Under the pieces are notes generated by a model. It had not been told where the DNA came from. It made no database searches and saw only the letters and a program-made list of their open reading frames with translations. Shown one piece after another: positions 52,707 to 60,087 of a DNA stretch of 64,000 nt (position 1 is its first letter; each line of letters begins with the position of its first letter). Source of the DNA: Catenibacillus scindens. Lineage in GTDB: Bacteria; Bacillota; Clostridia; Lachnospirales; Lachnospiraceae. The position numbers and the translations under genes were made by a program. The stretch lies in contig NZ_JACHFW010000014.1 of NCBI RefSeq assembly GCF_014202115.1, positions 29,318 to 93,317 of the forward strand, given 5' to 3'.

Positions 52707-52892
52707 ATGCTTAAAAAATATTGGATAAAATGTCCGATTTGTAACGGAAAGACGAGAGTTCAAGTATTTCATAATACTGTATTAAAAGATTTTCCTCTTT
52801 TCTGCCCTAAATGCAAATTGACGCATATCATTGATGTAGAAAAATTAGAGATTGTAATCAAAAATACAGAAAAACAAACTTTTATTATTTAG
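52707..52892 (+). CDS. Cysteine-rich KTR family small protein
   Basis: 61 aa. Seen: WIKCPICNGKTRVQVFHNTVLKDFPLFCPKCK, two CPxC zinc-ribbon knuckles around the KTR motif. Found near tet(M)-type cassettes in Tn916 relatives; function unknown. 16 bp before the methyltransferase gene, so co-transcribed and under the same attenuator. Confidence 0.75.
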   Translation: MLKKYWIKCPICNGKTRVQVFHNTVLKDFPLFCPKCKLTHIIDVEKLEIVIKNTEKQTFII

Positions 52893-52908
52893 AAGAAAGG
52901 ATATAAAA

Positions 52909-53895
52909 ATGAAACGTTTACCTAAATATACGCCTGCGGAAGTACGGAATGATCCATACGGATTTACTTACAAAGAAATGTCGGAAGTTATTGGCGAGAA
53001 TGAAGCAAAAGCCTTATATGAAGAATTATATAAGCAATTACCACGCAAAAAAAATCTATCAATGTTGGTAAAAAATATTTGCAAAAGCAGTGATACTGAA
53101 AAGTATGTTTACGAACTGAAAGACAACAAATACATTGAAACGGTTTTTATCAAGCGGCGAGATGGTGGAACTGTTTGCGTGAGCACACAAGTCGGTTGTC
53201 CTGTTGGTTGTATTTTTTGTGAGTCCGGGCGAAATGGCTTTGTTCGTAATCTAACATCGTCAGAAATCGTACAACAGATTATATTGTTGCGTCGAAAAGT
53301 AAACCGTATCGTTTTTATGGGTATGGGAGAGCCTTTATTCAATTATGACAACTTGATAAAAGCAATCCATATTCTCCGAGATAGATATGGGCTCAACTTT
53401 CCAACCGACGGCATTACCATATCAACAGTTGGTCCGGTCGATCAATTAAAAAAATTGCGCGAGGAACATCTTAAAATTCAGTTGACAATATCTTTACACG
53501 CAGCAACACAATCTGCAAGAAATCGTATTATTCCTCACATGCGCATATATGCTATTGAAGATGTTGTTAAGCAAGCCTTATCCTATTCTGAAAGGCATAA
53601 TCGCAAAATTGTCTTTGCGTATTTGCTTTTACCGGGTATAAATGACCGGCCCTCAGATGTAAGACAACTTGCAAAATGGTTTCGGGGCAAAAAAGTTATG
53701 ATTAACGTGTTACAATACAACCCAACAAGCAATTCAAGAATTAAAGCACCACAGAAACGGGAAATAGTTGCATTCAAACATCAATTAGAGCAAGCAGGAC
53801 TTGAAGTTACTATGAGAGTTTCTCATGGCAGAGAGATTAACGCGGCTTGTGGACAGTTAGCTAACACATATAATAAATTCAAAAAAAATGATTAA
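52909..53895 (+). CDS. Divergent Cfr/RlmN-family 23S rRNA methyltransferase (radical SAM)
   Basis: 328 aa. Expected to methylate A2503 in 23S rRNA (C2 as RlmN or C8 as Cfr, the latter giving multidrug resistance). Seen: radical SAM cluster C97-x3-C101-x2-C104 (CPVGCIFC), GMGEPLFN, SLHAATQSARNRIIPH, FAYLLLPGIND, YNPT, and the methyl-accepting Cys314 in AACGQL. GMGEPL is RlmN-like, while AYxxLPGxND and YNPT are Cfr-like; shorter than Cfr (349 aa). AT-rich, own promoter and attenuator, on an ICE: features of an acquired resistance gene. C2 or C8 specificity cannot be read from sequence. Confidence 0.82.
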   Translation: MKRLPKYTPAEVRNDPYGFTYKEMSEVIGENEAKALYEELYKQLPRKKNLSMLVKNICKSSDTEKYVYELKDNKYIETVFIKRRDGGTVCVSTQVGCPVGCIFCESGRNGFVRNLTSSEIVQQIILLRRKVNRIVFMGMGEPLFNYDNLIKAIHILRDRYGLNFPTDGITISTVGPVDQLKKLREEHLKIQLTISLHAATQSARNRIIPHMRIYAIEDVVKQALSYSERHNRKIVFAYLLLPGINDRPSDVRQLAKWFRGKKVMINVLQYNPTSNSRIKAPQKREIVAFKHQLEQAGLEVTMRVSHGREINAACGQLANTYNKFKKND

Positions 53896-53918
53896 AAGTG
53901 CCAGACGCATAGACGCAG

Positions 53919-53967
53919 AGCCGATAACGCATTAGGTCAAAAAACCTATGTGTTATCGGCTTTTTTA
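53919..53967 (+). terminator. Terminator of the Cfr-like cassette
   Basis: Stem GCCGATAACGCAT / ATGTGTTATCGGC followed by TTTTTTATTT. Confidence 0.88.
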
Positions 53968-54364
53968 TTTAATATTGCGCAAAAGCCGCTGTTCCCTATT
54001 ATAGAATGGATTGCGGGTAGTGTATTAAAGTCGCCCTTTTTTAAGGATACGGCGGTATCGGGGAGGTATCGCCGTGTCCATTTTTATTTACTGTAACCCG
54101 CCTAATGCTTTGCGGTCAAAAAAAGCTATGCTCCGCAAGCGGGATATTCCGGCTATGAATGTGAACTGTCAATACATTTAGCTACTGCTTACATTTCCTT
54201 TGCGCCCGTCCGCGTCTTGCGGACGGGCGCATTTTGCTTTTTTCAACTTTTTTCTGAAAAGCGCACTCAAGAGCCATCTCCCGAACGGGTACGGAGCGAA
54301 AGGGGCAGAGAGGACAAGCCCTTAACTCCCGTCCTCTACTCCACGCGGGAAGGAGGTGAACTCT
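53968..54364 (+). other. Non-coding region with hairpins before the ICE sigma gene
   Basis: No gene recognised. Contains hairpin ACGGCGgTATC/GGTATCGCCGT followed by ATTTTTATTT (about 54047-54089), and a strong terminator at 54201-54243: 13-bp perfect stem TGCGCCCGTCCGC/GCGGACGGGCGCA then T-rich. Upstream of a regulatory gene this suggests attenuation control of the sigma/HTH pair. Confidence 0.6.
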
Positions 54365-54802
54365 ATGGAGCTATCTTCTTCCGACAAGGAAAGAATACAA
54401 CATCAGTACGACGCATTAGCAAAGAAAACTTTGGTCGGCGAAGCGAAAAGCCACCGCCGCACTCTTGCGAAACGCGCAGCACGCGAAGTTACTTTTTCGG
54501 ATTTGAGCGAAAGCGAACTCGCGCAGCTTTTCACAACGGACGAATACGAAAGCGATTATTTCCGTTTTCAAGTGTCCGGCTTTGATGTACTCGTCAAAAA
54601 TGAACTGCTTGCCGAAGCCCTTAACGCTTTGCCCGAAAGGAAACGCGACATTATCCTTTTGTCCTACTTCTTGGATATGAGCGACGCGGAAATTGGCGAA
54701 CTGCTGAATGTTGTACGCACGACGGTTTTCCGGCACAGGAAATCCGCGCTTGCGAAAATCAAACAGTATTTGGAGGGAAAAGCAGATGATGAATACCGTT
54801 AG
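54365..54802 (+). CDS. Sigma-70-like regulator of the ICE
   Basis: 145 aa from ATG 54365 (GGAAGGAGGTG upstream). Seen: N-terminal basic helix, central VSGFDVLVKNELLAEALNALPERKRDIILLSYFLDMSDAEIGELLNVVRTTVFRHRKSALAKI with a complete region-4 helix-turn-helix. Presumed to control excision or transfer promoters. Counterpart of 27382 in the IME. Confidence 0.82.
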   Translation: MELSSSDKERIQHQYDALAKKTLVGEAKSHRRTLAKRAAREVTFSDLSESELAQLFTTDEYESDYFRFQVSGFDVLVKNELLAEALNALPERKRDIILLSYFLDMSDAEIGELLNVVRTTVFRHRKSALAKIKQYLEGKADDEYR

Positions 54803-55028
54803 GAAGTCTGAAAATCTGTTGCCGTTCCCTGTCATTTCCGCAGCGGCAAACGGCGACACAACCGCCATGTGCGCGATCTTGAAGCACTACGAGGGTTACA
54901 TAGCGAAACTTTGTACCCGCACGCTGAAAGACGACGCGGGCAATACCTATTCCTATGTGGACGAGGAAATGCGTAACAGGCTGCAAGTGCGCCTTATTAC
55001 CCGCACCCTTGCTTTTCATGTAGGATAA
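54786..55028 (+). CDS. Helix-turn-helix conjugative-transposon-like protein (ICE)
   Basis: 80 aa. Seen: LLPFPVISAAANGDTTAMCAILKHYEGYIAKLCTRTL and YVDEEMRNRLQVRLI, the HTH_16-type pattern. Overlaps the sigma gene by 17 bp. Regulatory partner by family and context. Confidence 0.75.
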   Translation: MMNTVRKSENLLPFPVISAAANGDTTAMCAILKHYEGYIAKLCTRTLKDDAGNTYSYVDEEMRNRLQVRLITRTLAFHVG

Positions 55029-55486
55029 TCTTTTAGCCCATGCGGGGAGCGTGTCCCCTTTCCACGCTTCCCGTTATGGGCTATTTGTCGTTCCGCAAAA
55101 GCATATCCGCTGTTGATGTGCTTTTGCAGGCCGACAAAGCCTATTGTTCTTTGACAAAGAAAGCGGCCTTTGGTGCGCAGCATAACAGGCAAACGGGTAC
55201 ATTCCGTCTGTACCGAGCCAGTCGGCGGGTACGCCATGACAGCTTTTCCCCATAGGGGAAAAGCCGAGCGAGAACTACCGCGCCGTAAAACAGGTTTAGC
55301 AGCTTGTGGGCGACGACATACAAGGCGGCACAATGATACTCCCGCGTTGAACACCCTCAAAGTATTGCGCGGCGCACCCATAAGCATGGGCCGGGGTGAA
55401 ACTCCCGTGAGGTTGCAGCTAACAACCGCCCGTTTTTGCCTTTTGACGAATATAGTTTATCCATACAGGAAAAGGAGGTTTTTCTA
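55029..55486 (+). other. 458-bp structured non-coding region upstream of TnpW
   Basis: No convincing gene. Long hairpin AGCCCAT-CGGGGAGCGTG / CACGCTTCCCG-ATGGGCT (about 55033-55083), a second GCAAAAGCA/TGCTTTTGC (about 55096-55126), and GC-rich paired segments to about 55430. A 12-bp match to the oriT-like core (GCAAACGGGTAC) occurs at 55189-55200. Possibly an untranslated regulatory RNA; no known family recognised. Confidence 0.5.
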
Positions 55487-55660
55487 ATGGATAAAAAACA
55501 GACAATTACAACCGAACGCAAAATAGGGAAAATCACCTATCTTGTTCAAGCGTTGCCGAGTGAAAAGGCAACCGATACAATCCATAAAAAGATTGAGAAA
55601 CTCATTGTAAAGGATTTGCAGAAAAAGCCCGGAAATCCGGGATTTTTAGCGTCCGAGTAG
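55487..55660 (+). CDS. tnpW: TnpW family protein (ICE)
   Basis: 57 aa. Seen: ITTERKIGKITYLVQALPSEKATDTIHKKIEKLI, the TnpW pattern. AAAGGAGG precedes the ATG. Upstream of the serine recombinase, as in the IME. Confidence 0.78.
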   Translation: MDKKQTITTERKIGKITYLVQALPSEKATDTIHKKIEKLIVKDLQKKPGNPGFLASE

Positions 55661-55680
55661 TGCATTAGGCGGCGGGATAT

Positions 55681-55707
55681 GGTATAATGATAGCAACACA
55701 TTATACC
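55681..55707 (+). promoter_or_regulatory. Operator-like inverted repeat over the ICE recombinase -10 box
   Basis: Perfect 9-bp arms GGTATAATG / CATTATACC; the left arm contains TATAAT. Comparable to the repeat before the IME recombinase, and both are followed by the shared sequence GGCTGTCGGAAA. Confidence 0.6.
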
Positions 55708-55737
55708 TGTTTATTCGGCTGTCGGAAAGGAGGACTA

Positions 55738-57411
55738 ATGTTACAGTCGAATAAAATCACCGCCCTTTACTGCCGTTTAAGTCAAGAGGATATGCAAGCC
55801 GGAGAAAGCGGAAGCATACAGCACCAAAAAATGATACTTCAACGCTATGCGGACGAACACCATTTTTTGAACACAAAGTTTTTTGTGGACGACGGATTTT
55901 CCGGCGTGAGTTTTGAGCGCGAGGGGCTGCAAGCGATGTTGCAGGAAGTGGAAGCCGGACGAGTGGCGACGGTCATTACCAAAGACCTTTCCCGTCTTGG
56001 CAGAAACTATCTGAAAACGGGCGAACTCATAGAGATTGTATTTCCCGAAAACGGAGTACGCTATATCGCGATCAACGACGGAGTTGACACAGCGCGGGAG
56101 GATAACGAGTTTACCCCCTTGCGGAACTGGTTTAACGAGTTTTACGCCCGCGACACAAGCAAGAAAATCCGCGCAGTTAAACAGGCACAGGCGCAAAAAG
56201 GCGAGCGCGTCAACGGGGAATATCCATACGGCTATATCCCAGACCCGAACAACCGCCACCACCTTATACCCGACCCGGAAACCGCGCCGATTGTCAAACA
56301 GGTTTTCGCTATGTTTGTTAGCGGCGTGCGTATGTGCGAAATCCAAAAATGGCTTGCGGAAAACAAAGTCTTGACGATTGGAGCGTTGCGCTATCAGCGT
56401 ACAGGACAGGCGCGGTATCAGCGGGCAATGATCGCCCCCTATACTTGGCCGGACAAAACGCTCTATGACATATTAGCAAGGCAGGAATATTTAGGGCATA
56501 CCATAACCGCGAAAACTCACAAGGTATCCTACAAGTCGAAAAAGACCCGGAAGAACGAAGAAGAACAACGCTATTTCTTCCCAAACACCCATGAGCCGCT
56601 TGTTGACGAGGAAACCTTTGAACTTGCGCAAAAGCGGATTGCTACCCGCCACCGCCCGACAAAAGCAGCGGAGATTGATATTTTTTCCGGCTTGCTGTTT
56701 TGCGCTGGTTGCAGACATAAGATGTATTACCAACAGGGCGTAAATATCGAGCCGCGCAAGTTTTCCTATTCTTGCGGCGCATGGCGCAACAGGGCAAGGA
56801 CAGGCAGCGAGTGTACCTCTCATTATATCCGCAAAAACGTACTTCTTGATTTAGTGCTGGAAGATATGCGGCGGGTTTTGCGGTATGTTAAGGAACACGA
56901 ACAGGACTTTATCTGTAAAGCTACCGAGTACGGCGACATGGAAGCGAGAAAGGCATTAGCGCAGCAGCAAAAGGAACTTTTCAAAGCACAGGCGCGTATG
57001 ACCGAACTTGACACGCTTTTCCGCAAGCTGTATGAGGACAACGCATTAGGCAGACTGACAGATGAACGGTTTGTGTTTCTAACTTCCGGCTATGAGGACG
57101 AAAAGAAATCCCTTGCCGCAAGGATAGACGAGTTACAACAGCAGATCGCAACCGTTACCGAGCGAAAAAGGGATATATCAAGGTTTATTCAGATTGTCGG
57201 GAAATACAGCGACATACAGGAATTGACCTATGAAAACGTCCATGAGTTTATCGACCGTATTTTGATACATGAATTAGACCGGGAAACCAACACCCGGAAA
57301 ATCGAAATCCATTATAGCTTTGTCGGACAGGTTGATACCGAGCAGGAGCCGACGCAAGTTGTCAACCATGACCGCCGCAACATGGTAGATGTAAAAAGTA
57401 TCGCTATCTAA
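55738..57411 (+). CDS. Large serine recombinase of the ICE
   Basis: 557 aa from ATG 55738 (GGAAAGGAGG upstream). Seen: catalytic Ser15 in LYCRLSQED, ITKDLSRLGRNYLKTGELIEIVF, recombinase domain GEYPYGYIPDPNNRHHLIPDPETAP, zinc ribbon CAGCRHKMYYQQ and CGAWRNRARTGSEC, coiled coil, C-terminal IEIHYSFVGQVD. The last codons overlap the subterminal repeat at 57399-57408, and the stop lies about 6 bp from the element end. Intact and presumably able to excise the ICE. Confidence 0.93.
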   Translation: MLQSNKITALYCRLSQEDMQAGESGSIQHQKMILQRYADEHHFLNTKFFVDDGFSGVSFEREGLQAMLQEVEAGRVATVITKDLSRLGRNYLKTGELIEIVFPENGVRYIAINDGVDTAREDNEFTPLRNWFNEFYARDTSKKIRAVKQAQAQKGERVNGEYPYGYIPDPNNRHHLIPDPETAPIVKQVFAMFVSGVRMCEIQKWLAENKVLTIGALRYQRTGQARYQRAMIAPYTWPDKTLYDILARQEYLGHTITAKTHKVSYKSKKTRKNEEEQRYFFPNTHEPLVDEETFELAQKRIATRHRPTKAAEIDIFSGLLFCAGCRHKMYYQQGVNIEPRKFSYSCGAWRNRARTGSECTSHYIRKNVLLDLVLEDMRRVLRYVKEHEQDFICKATEYGDMEARKALAQQQKELFKAQARMTELDTLFRKLYEDNALGRLTDERFVFLTSGYEDEKKSLAARIDELQQQIATVTERKRDISRFIQIVGKYSDIQELTYENVHEFIDRILIHELDRETNTRKIEIHYSFVGQVDTEQEPTQVVNHDRRNMVDVKSIAI

Positions 57412-57417
57412 CCCCAG

Positions 57418-57513
57418 CAAAAGTTACGCCGGAAACGCCGTCGTCAATGAAAATGTCGGATTGGGGAAACCGTTATCGGCTGCGTACTTCAAAAGGATTT
57501 TCTTCTGGAAAGC
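57418..57513 (-). pseudogene. 5' remnant of the serine recombinase split by the ICE
   Basis: Minus-strand text IAFQKKILLKYAADNGFPNPTF, then after a one-base shift IDDGVSGVTF, ending at the ICE boundary. It continues as DRPGWNKMIGLAEAG at 18409. The catalytic-serine N-terminus is missing, so the gene was already broken. Upstream sequence to 57582 shows no homology I recognise. Confidence 0.8.
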
Positions 57514-57582
57514 AATTTGTCAAGGGTGTTTTTTACCAAAACCACGTGTGAGACAACGAGGCGAGTAACACGAATGTTTCGT

Positions 57583-58884
57583 CTACAATCTGCAATATAC
57601 CGAGGACAGAAACGTAGTTCCTTTCGCCTCGAACCGGGCATCCCCCTGGTGGGCTTTTGCCACGGCCCGGATGGAGCTGAGGCCCACGCCGGGCGCGCCC
57701 GCCCGCTTGCTGGAGAGGAACTTCCCGTCCTCCTGCCGCGCCTGCCCGTCAAAGCTGTTGTCCATGGTGACGGTCAGGACGCCGTACTCCAGGGAGCTGT
57801 TCAGCCGGATAAATTTCTCGTCCCCGGCCATGCGCCCACAGGCTTCCACCCCGTTTTCCAGCAAATTGGCGAACACGACGCACAGGGCGCGGTCATCCAG
57901 ATTTTCGTTTTGTGCAGGAACCGTCAGCCGGGCGGTAAAGGCGATGCCCTCCTGCCGGCAGCGGGCGGCATAGTGGGACACCACCGCATTGACGGTGGGA
58001 TTTTCGCAGTAGTCCTGAACGGCGGCGGGGATGTCCCGGATCAGCGTGGCGATATAGTCCCGCAGCTTGGAATTTTCATCCCCGGCCATGGCCTGGATTG
58101 CCGTCAGATGGTGGCGCAGGTCGTGGCGCATCTGCCGGGTCTGCTCTACGGTTTCCATCAGGAGCTGGCTGCGCTTTTCCTCATCCTCCATTTGCATCTC
58201 CAGCAGGCGGGATTCAAAAACCAGCCGCTGACGCAGGGCGGCCTGCTGTTCCAGACCCTCCAGGGATTGCAGCAGCACATAGTAGATGGCAAAGACGCAG
58301 ACCAGCAGACCAATCCGGCAGAAGAGGAAAAAACCGCTGTCCACGCTGCTCTCCAGATAGGAATCGGTAAAGATCAGCGCCAGAATGGTCACAAACGCCG
58401 GTACCAGCCAGATGATCCGCCACAGCCGGGGCGCGTCGGTCCGGTAGACCAGATTGGCCACCTGCCGGAAAAACCGCAGCAGCAGCGGCAGGGTGACACC
58501 GTAGAGCAGGATGCAGACAAAGCTGCTGCCCCACCCCTGGATGGGGATGCCAAACACCTGCACAGCAAGCACCGACACGATCCCCCGGATAATCAGCAGA
58601 TAGTCCACAATCAGCAGATAGGTGAACAGCATTTTGAAGGGGCTCAGGCGCAGGAAACAGCAGTAGATCAAAAACCCCACCACCGCAAACGCCAGCTCCA
58701 GATTGCGGAAATACAGTCCGTTGGCCAGGAAGTAGGCGGCGGCCGCCATTTTGCACAGCACATTGACAGTCACCAGCGCCAGAGCCGCTGTGCGGGACCG
58801 CCAATGGAAGTTCCAGAACAGGACAAAGGGGATGATGTGGCTGGGCAGCGTGGTGCAGAAAATATAAAATAACTGCTCCATCAT
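57583..58884 (-). CDS. AgrC-like sensor histidine kinase (GHKL type)
   Basis: 433 aa. Seen: about six to seven membrane segments in the first 200 residues, a linker coiled coil, the HPK10-type phosphoacceptor region RQMRHDLRHHLTAIQAMAG, GHKL ATPase motifs VVFANLLENGVEACGR (N box) and GVGLSSIRAVAKAHQGDARFEAKG (G box). Likely senses a peptide or envelope signal and phosphorylates the LytTR regulator encoded just upstream (4-bp overlap). No agrB/agrD-like gene is visible. Ends 70 bp from the old recombinase remnant. Confidence 0.88.
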   Translation of the reverse strand: MMEQLFYIFCTTLPSHIIPFVLFWNFHWRSRTAALALVTVNVLCKMAAAAYFLANGLYFRNLELAFAVVGFLIYCCFLRLSPFKMLFTYLLIVDYLLIIRGIVSVLAVQVFGIPIQGWGSSFVCILLYGVTLPLLLRFFRQVANLVYRTDAPRLWRIIWLVPAFVTILALIFTDSYLESSVDSGFFLFCRIGLLVCVFAIYYVLLQSLEGLEQQAALRQRLVFESRLLEMQMEDEEKRSQLLMETVEQTRQMRHDLRHHLTAIQAMAGDENSKLRDYIATLIRDIPAAVQDYCENPTVNAVVSHYAARCRQEGIAFTARLTVPAQNENLDDRALCVVFANLLENGVEACGRMAGDEKFIRLNSSLEYGVLTVTMDNSFDGQARQEDGKFLSSKRAGAPGVGLSSIRAVAKAHQGDARFEAKGTTFLSSVYCRL

Positions 58885-59603
58885 CCATCCCCCCTTGTCC
58901 GTGCAAACAGAAAGTCCTCATAGGCTCGTTTGGCCTTGGAACGGTTGGAGCGGCTGATGGGGACGTTTTTTCCATCCGCCATCTCATAGCACTGATATTC
59001 CTCGTTGATTCCCCGGACAAAGGCCAGGTTCACACAATAGCTTTTGTGGGGGCAGAAAAAGGGCTGCCCCTCCAGCTGGGGCAACAGGTCGGACAGCTTG
59101 CCGTAGAGCTGGAGCGTGCCGCCGTCCCTGCGATACAGAAACACATGATGGGCCTTCTGCTCCAGATAGAAAAGCTCGGAAAGGGGGATTTTTTGCGTCT
59201 CGCCGCCTTGCCGGATGGTCAGCCGGGGAGCGCTGTCCCTTTGCAGCTTCACCAGATGCAGCAGGTCGTTGATGTCTTTTTGCCGTACAGGCTTTTCCAA
59301 GTATTTCAGCACCGAAAGGCGGTAGCTCTCCAGGGTATGCTCGGTGCTGGTGGTGGTAAAGGCGATGGGGATTGTTTCGTCCATCTCCCTTATTTTCCGT
59401 ACCGCCTCCACGCCGGTCATGCCGTCCATATAAATATCCATCAGCAGCAGATCGAACCCGCCGGGGCGGAACGCTTCCAGCAGTTCCTCACTGCTGGCGA
59501 ACTGGGCGCAAACGGTGGCGATGGGGGCCTGTTCCAGCAGGGCGAGCAGGGCTTCCCGTTCCTCCGGCAGATCGTCGCAAATGGCAAGTCGTAGTGGTTC
59601 CAT
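58881..59603 (-). CDS. LytTR-family response regulator (AgrA-like)
   Basis: 240 aa. Seen: receiver domain with acidic pair D10-D11, phosphoacceptor Asp56 in LLLMDIYMDGMTG, T-rich switch region AFTTTS, Lys in YLEKPV; then a LytTR DNA-binding domain (about 135-235; IPLSELFYLEQKAHHVFLYRRDGG, FFCPHKSYCVNLAFVRGI, PISRSNRSKAKRAYEDF). Start at 59603 with AGGAGGAAG upstream. Divergent from the surface-protein operon, which it may control. Confidence 0.9.
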   Translation of the reverse strand: MEPLRLAICDDLPEEREALLALLEQAPIATVCAQFASSEELLEAFRPGGFDLLLMDIYMDGMTGVEAVRKIREMDETIPIAFTTTSTEHTLESYRLSVLKYLEKPVRQKDINDLLHLVKLQRDSAPRLTIRQGGETQKIPLSELFYLEQKAHHVFLYRRDGGTLQLYGKLSDLLPQLEGQPFFCPHKSYCVNLAFVRGINEEYQCYEMADGKNVPISRSNRSKAKRAYEDFLFARTRGDG

Positions 59604-59775
59604 GGTTTTTCTTCCTCCTGATTTCCTATTTTACACCCGATGCACAAAAATGTCAATTTGTCAAGTACCAGTTTTGCCGCGGGTTGCGGCATCTCTCGTA
59701 CTGGAAAGAGGCACAAAAATCCCATAAAATATTTCTAATAGCGCAACGAGAGCGCCGCCGAAGAAAGGAGAAATC
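59604..59775. promoter_or_regulatory. Divergent regulatory region between the two-component system and the surface-protein operon
   Basis: Two direct repeats GCACAAAAAT (59642-59651 and 59711-59720) flank a nested inverted repeat: CCAGT/ACTGG (59668-59672, 59700-59704) with TGCCGC/GCGGCA (59675-59680, 59686-59691). TAAAAT at 59725-59730 is a possible -10. Candidate LytTR target; not proven. Confidence 0.45.
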
Positions 59776-60087
59776 ATGGTCAAAGCATACTTTACCGCCT
59801 GCGAGCAGGCGTTTCCAGCCAAACGCACCCAACTGCGGCGGCTCTCCCTGGCCCTGCGGCGGGGCAGAGTGGAGCACATGGAGCAGCTTTGCGCCATACA
59901 GCGGGCAGGACCGGAAAAGTTGTTGGAAATCCGATCAATCGGGGCAAAGAGCCTGCCGCTGATTGCGGCGGTCTGCGCCCGATATGAAGAAAATAAGACA
60001 CCATCACAAGGGGGCGCCCCCTTGCGTGAGACAGGTTCCTGTCTGACGCAGGAATGCCCTACTGCTTTAAGGAGGAAGGAAGATTGA
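59776..60087 (+). CDS. Small protein with RNA polymerase alpha C-terminal-like domain
   Basis: 103 aa. Seen: residues about 17-70 (KRTQLRRLSLALRRGRVEHMEQLCAIQRAGPEKLLEIRSIGAKSLPLIAAVC) resemble the helix-hairpin-helix of RpoA-CTD, with the IRSIGxKSL turn. The tail is unlike any family I know. Its stop overlaps the TTG start of the surface-protein gene, so the two are co-translated. A regulatory or DNA-binding role is possible; unproven. Confidence 0.6.
   Translation: MVKAYFTACEQAFPAKRTQLRRLSLALRRGRVEHMEQLCAIQRAGPEKLLEIRSIGAKSLPLIAAVCARYEENKTPSQGGAPLRETGSCLTQECPTALRRKED

Larger units (their letters stand above)
18410..57417. mobile_element. Integrative conjugative element, Tn1549/CTn type with serine recombinase (39 kb)
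   Basis: Boundaries come from the split recombinase gene: minus-strand sequence ending in ...GTAACTTTT at 57419 onward rejoins GATAGACCC at 18409-18401 to give the continuous family motif VTFDRPGW. Both ends carry a subterminal GATAGCGATA (18424-18433 direct, 57399-57408 inverted), likely recombinase binding sites. Contents: replication initiator, T4CP, VirB6, PrgI, VirB4, NlpC/P60, topoisomerase, anti-restriction fusion, relaxase/MobC, sigma/HTH pair, TnpW, serine recombinase at the right end, plus an inserted IME. Backbone genes appear complete apart from maff2. Confidence 0.88.

Noticed and set aside
52909..53895. Calling the gene cfr
   Set aside because: GMGEPL and the CxxxCxxC surroundings are RlmN-like while other motifs are Cfr-like; specificity cannot be decided by eye.
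55189..55200. Third oriT-like copy (GCAAACGGGTAC)
   Set aside because: Only 12 bp match and the rest of the conserved block is missing; may be chance.
18410..57417. tRNA gene as ICE attachment site
   Set aside because: No tRNA sequence is at either junction; the ends fall inside a recombinase gene and the enzyme is a serine recombinase.
57517..58872. A 451-codon plus-strand open frame
   Set aside because: It is the complement of the histidine kinase gene; the minus strand shows GHKL motifs and normal gene overlap with the regulator, while the plus frame resembles nothing.
57583..59603. A complete agr quorum-sensing locus
   Set aside because: No AgrB-like protease or AgrD-like peptide gene is visible within the window on either side.
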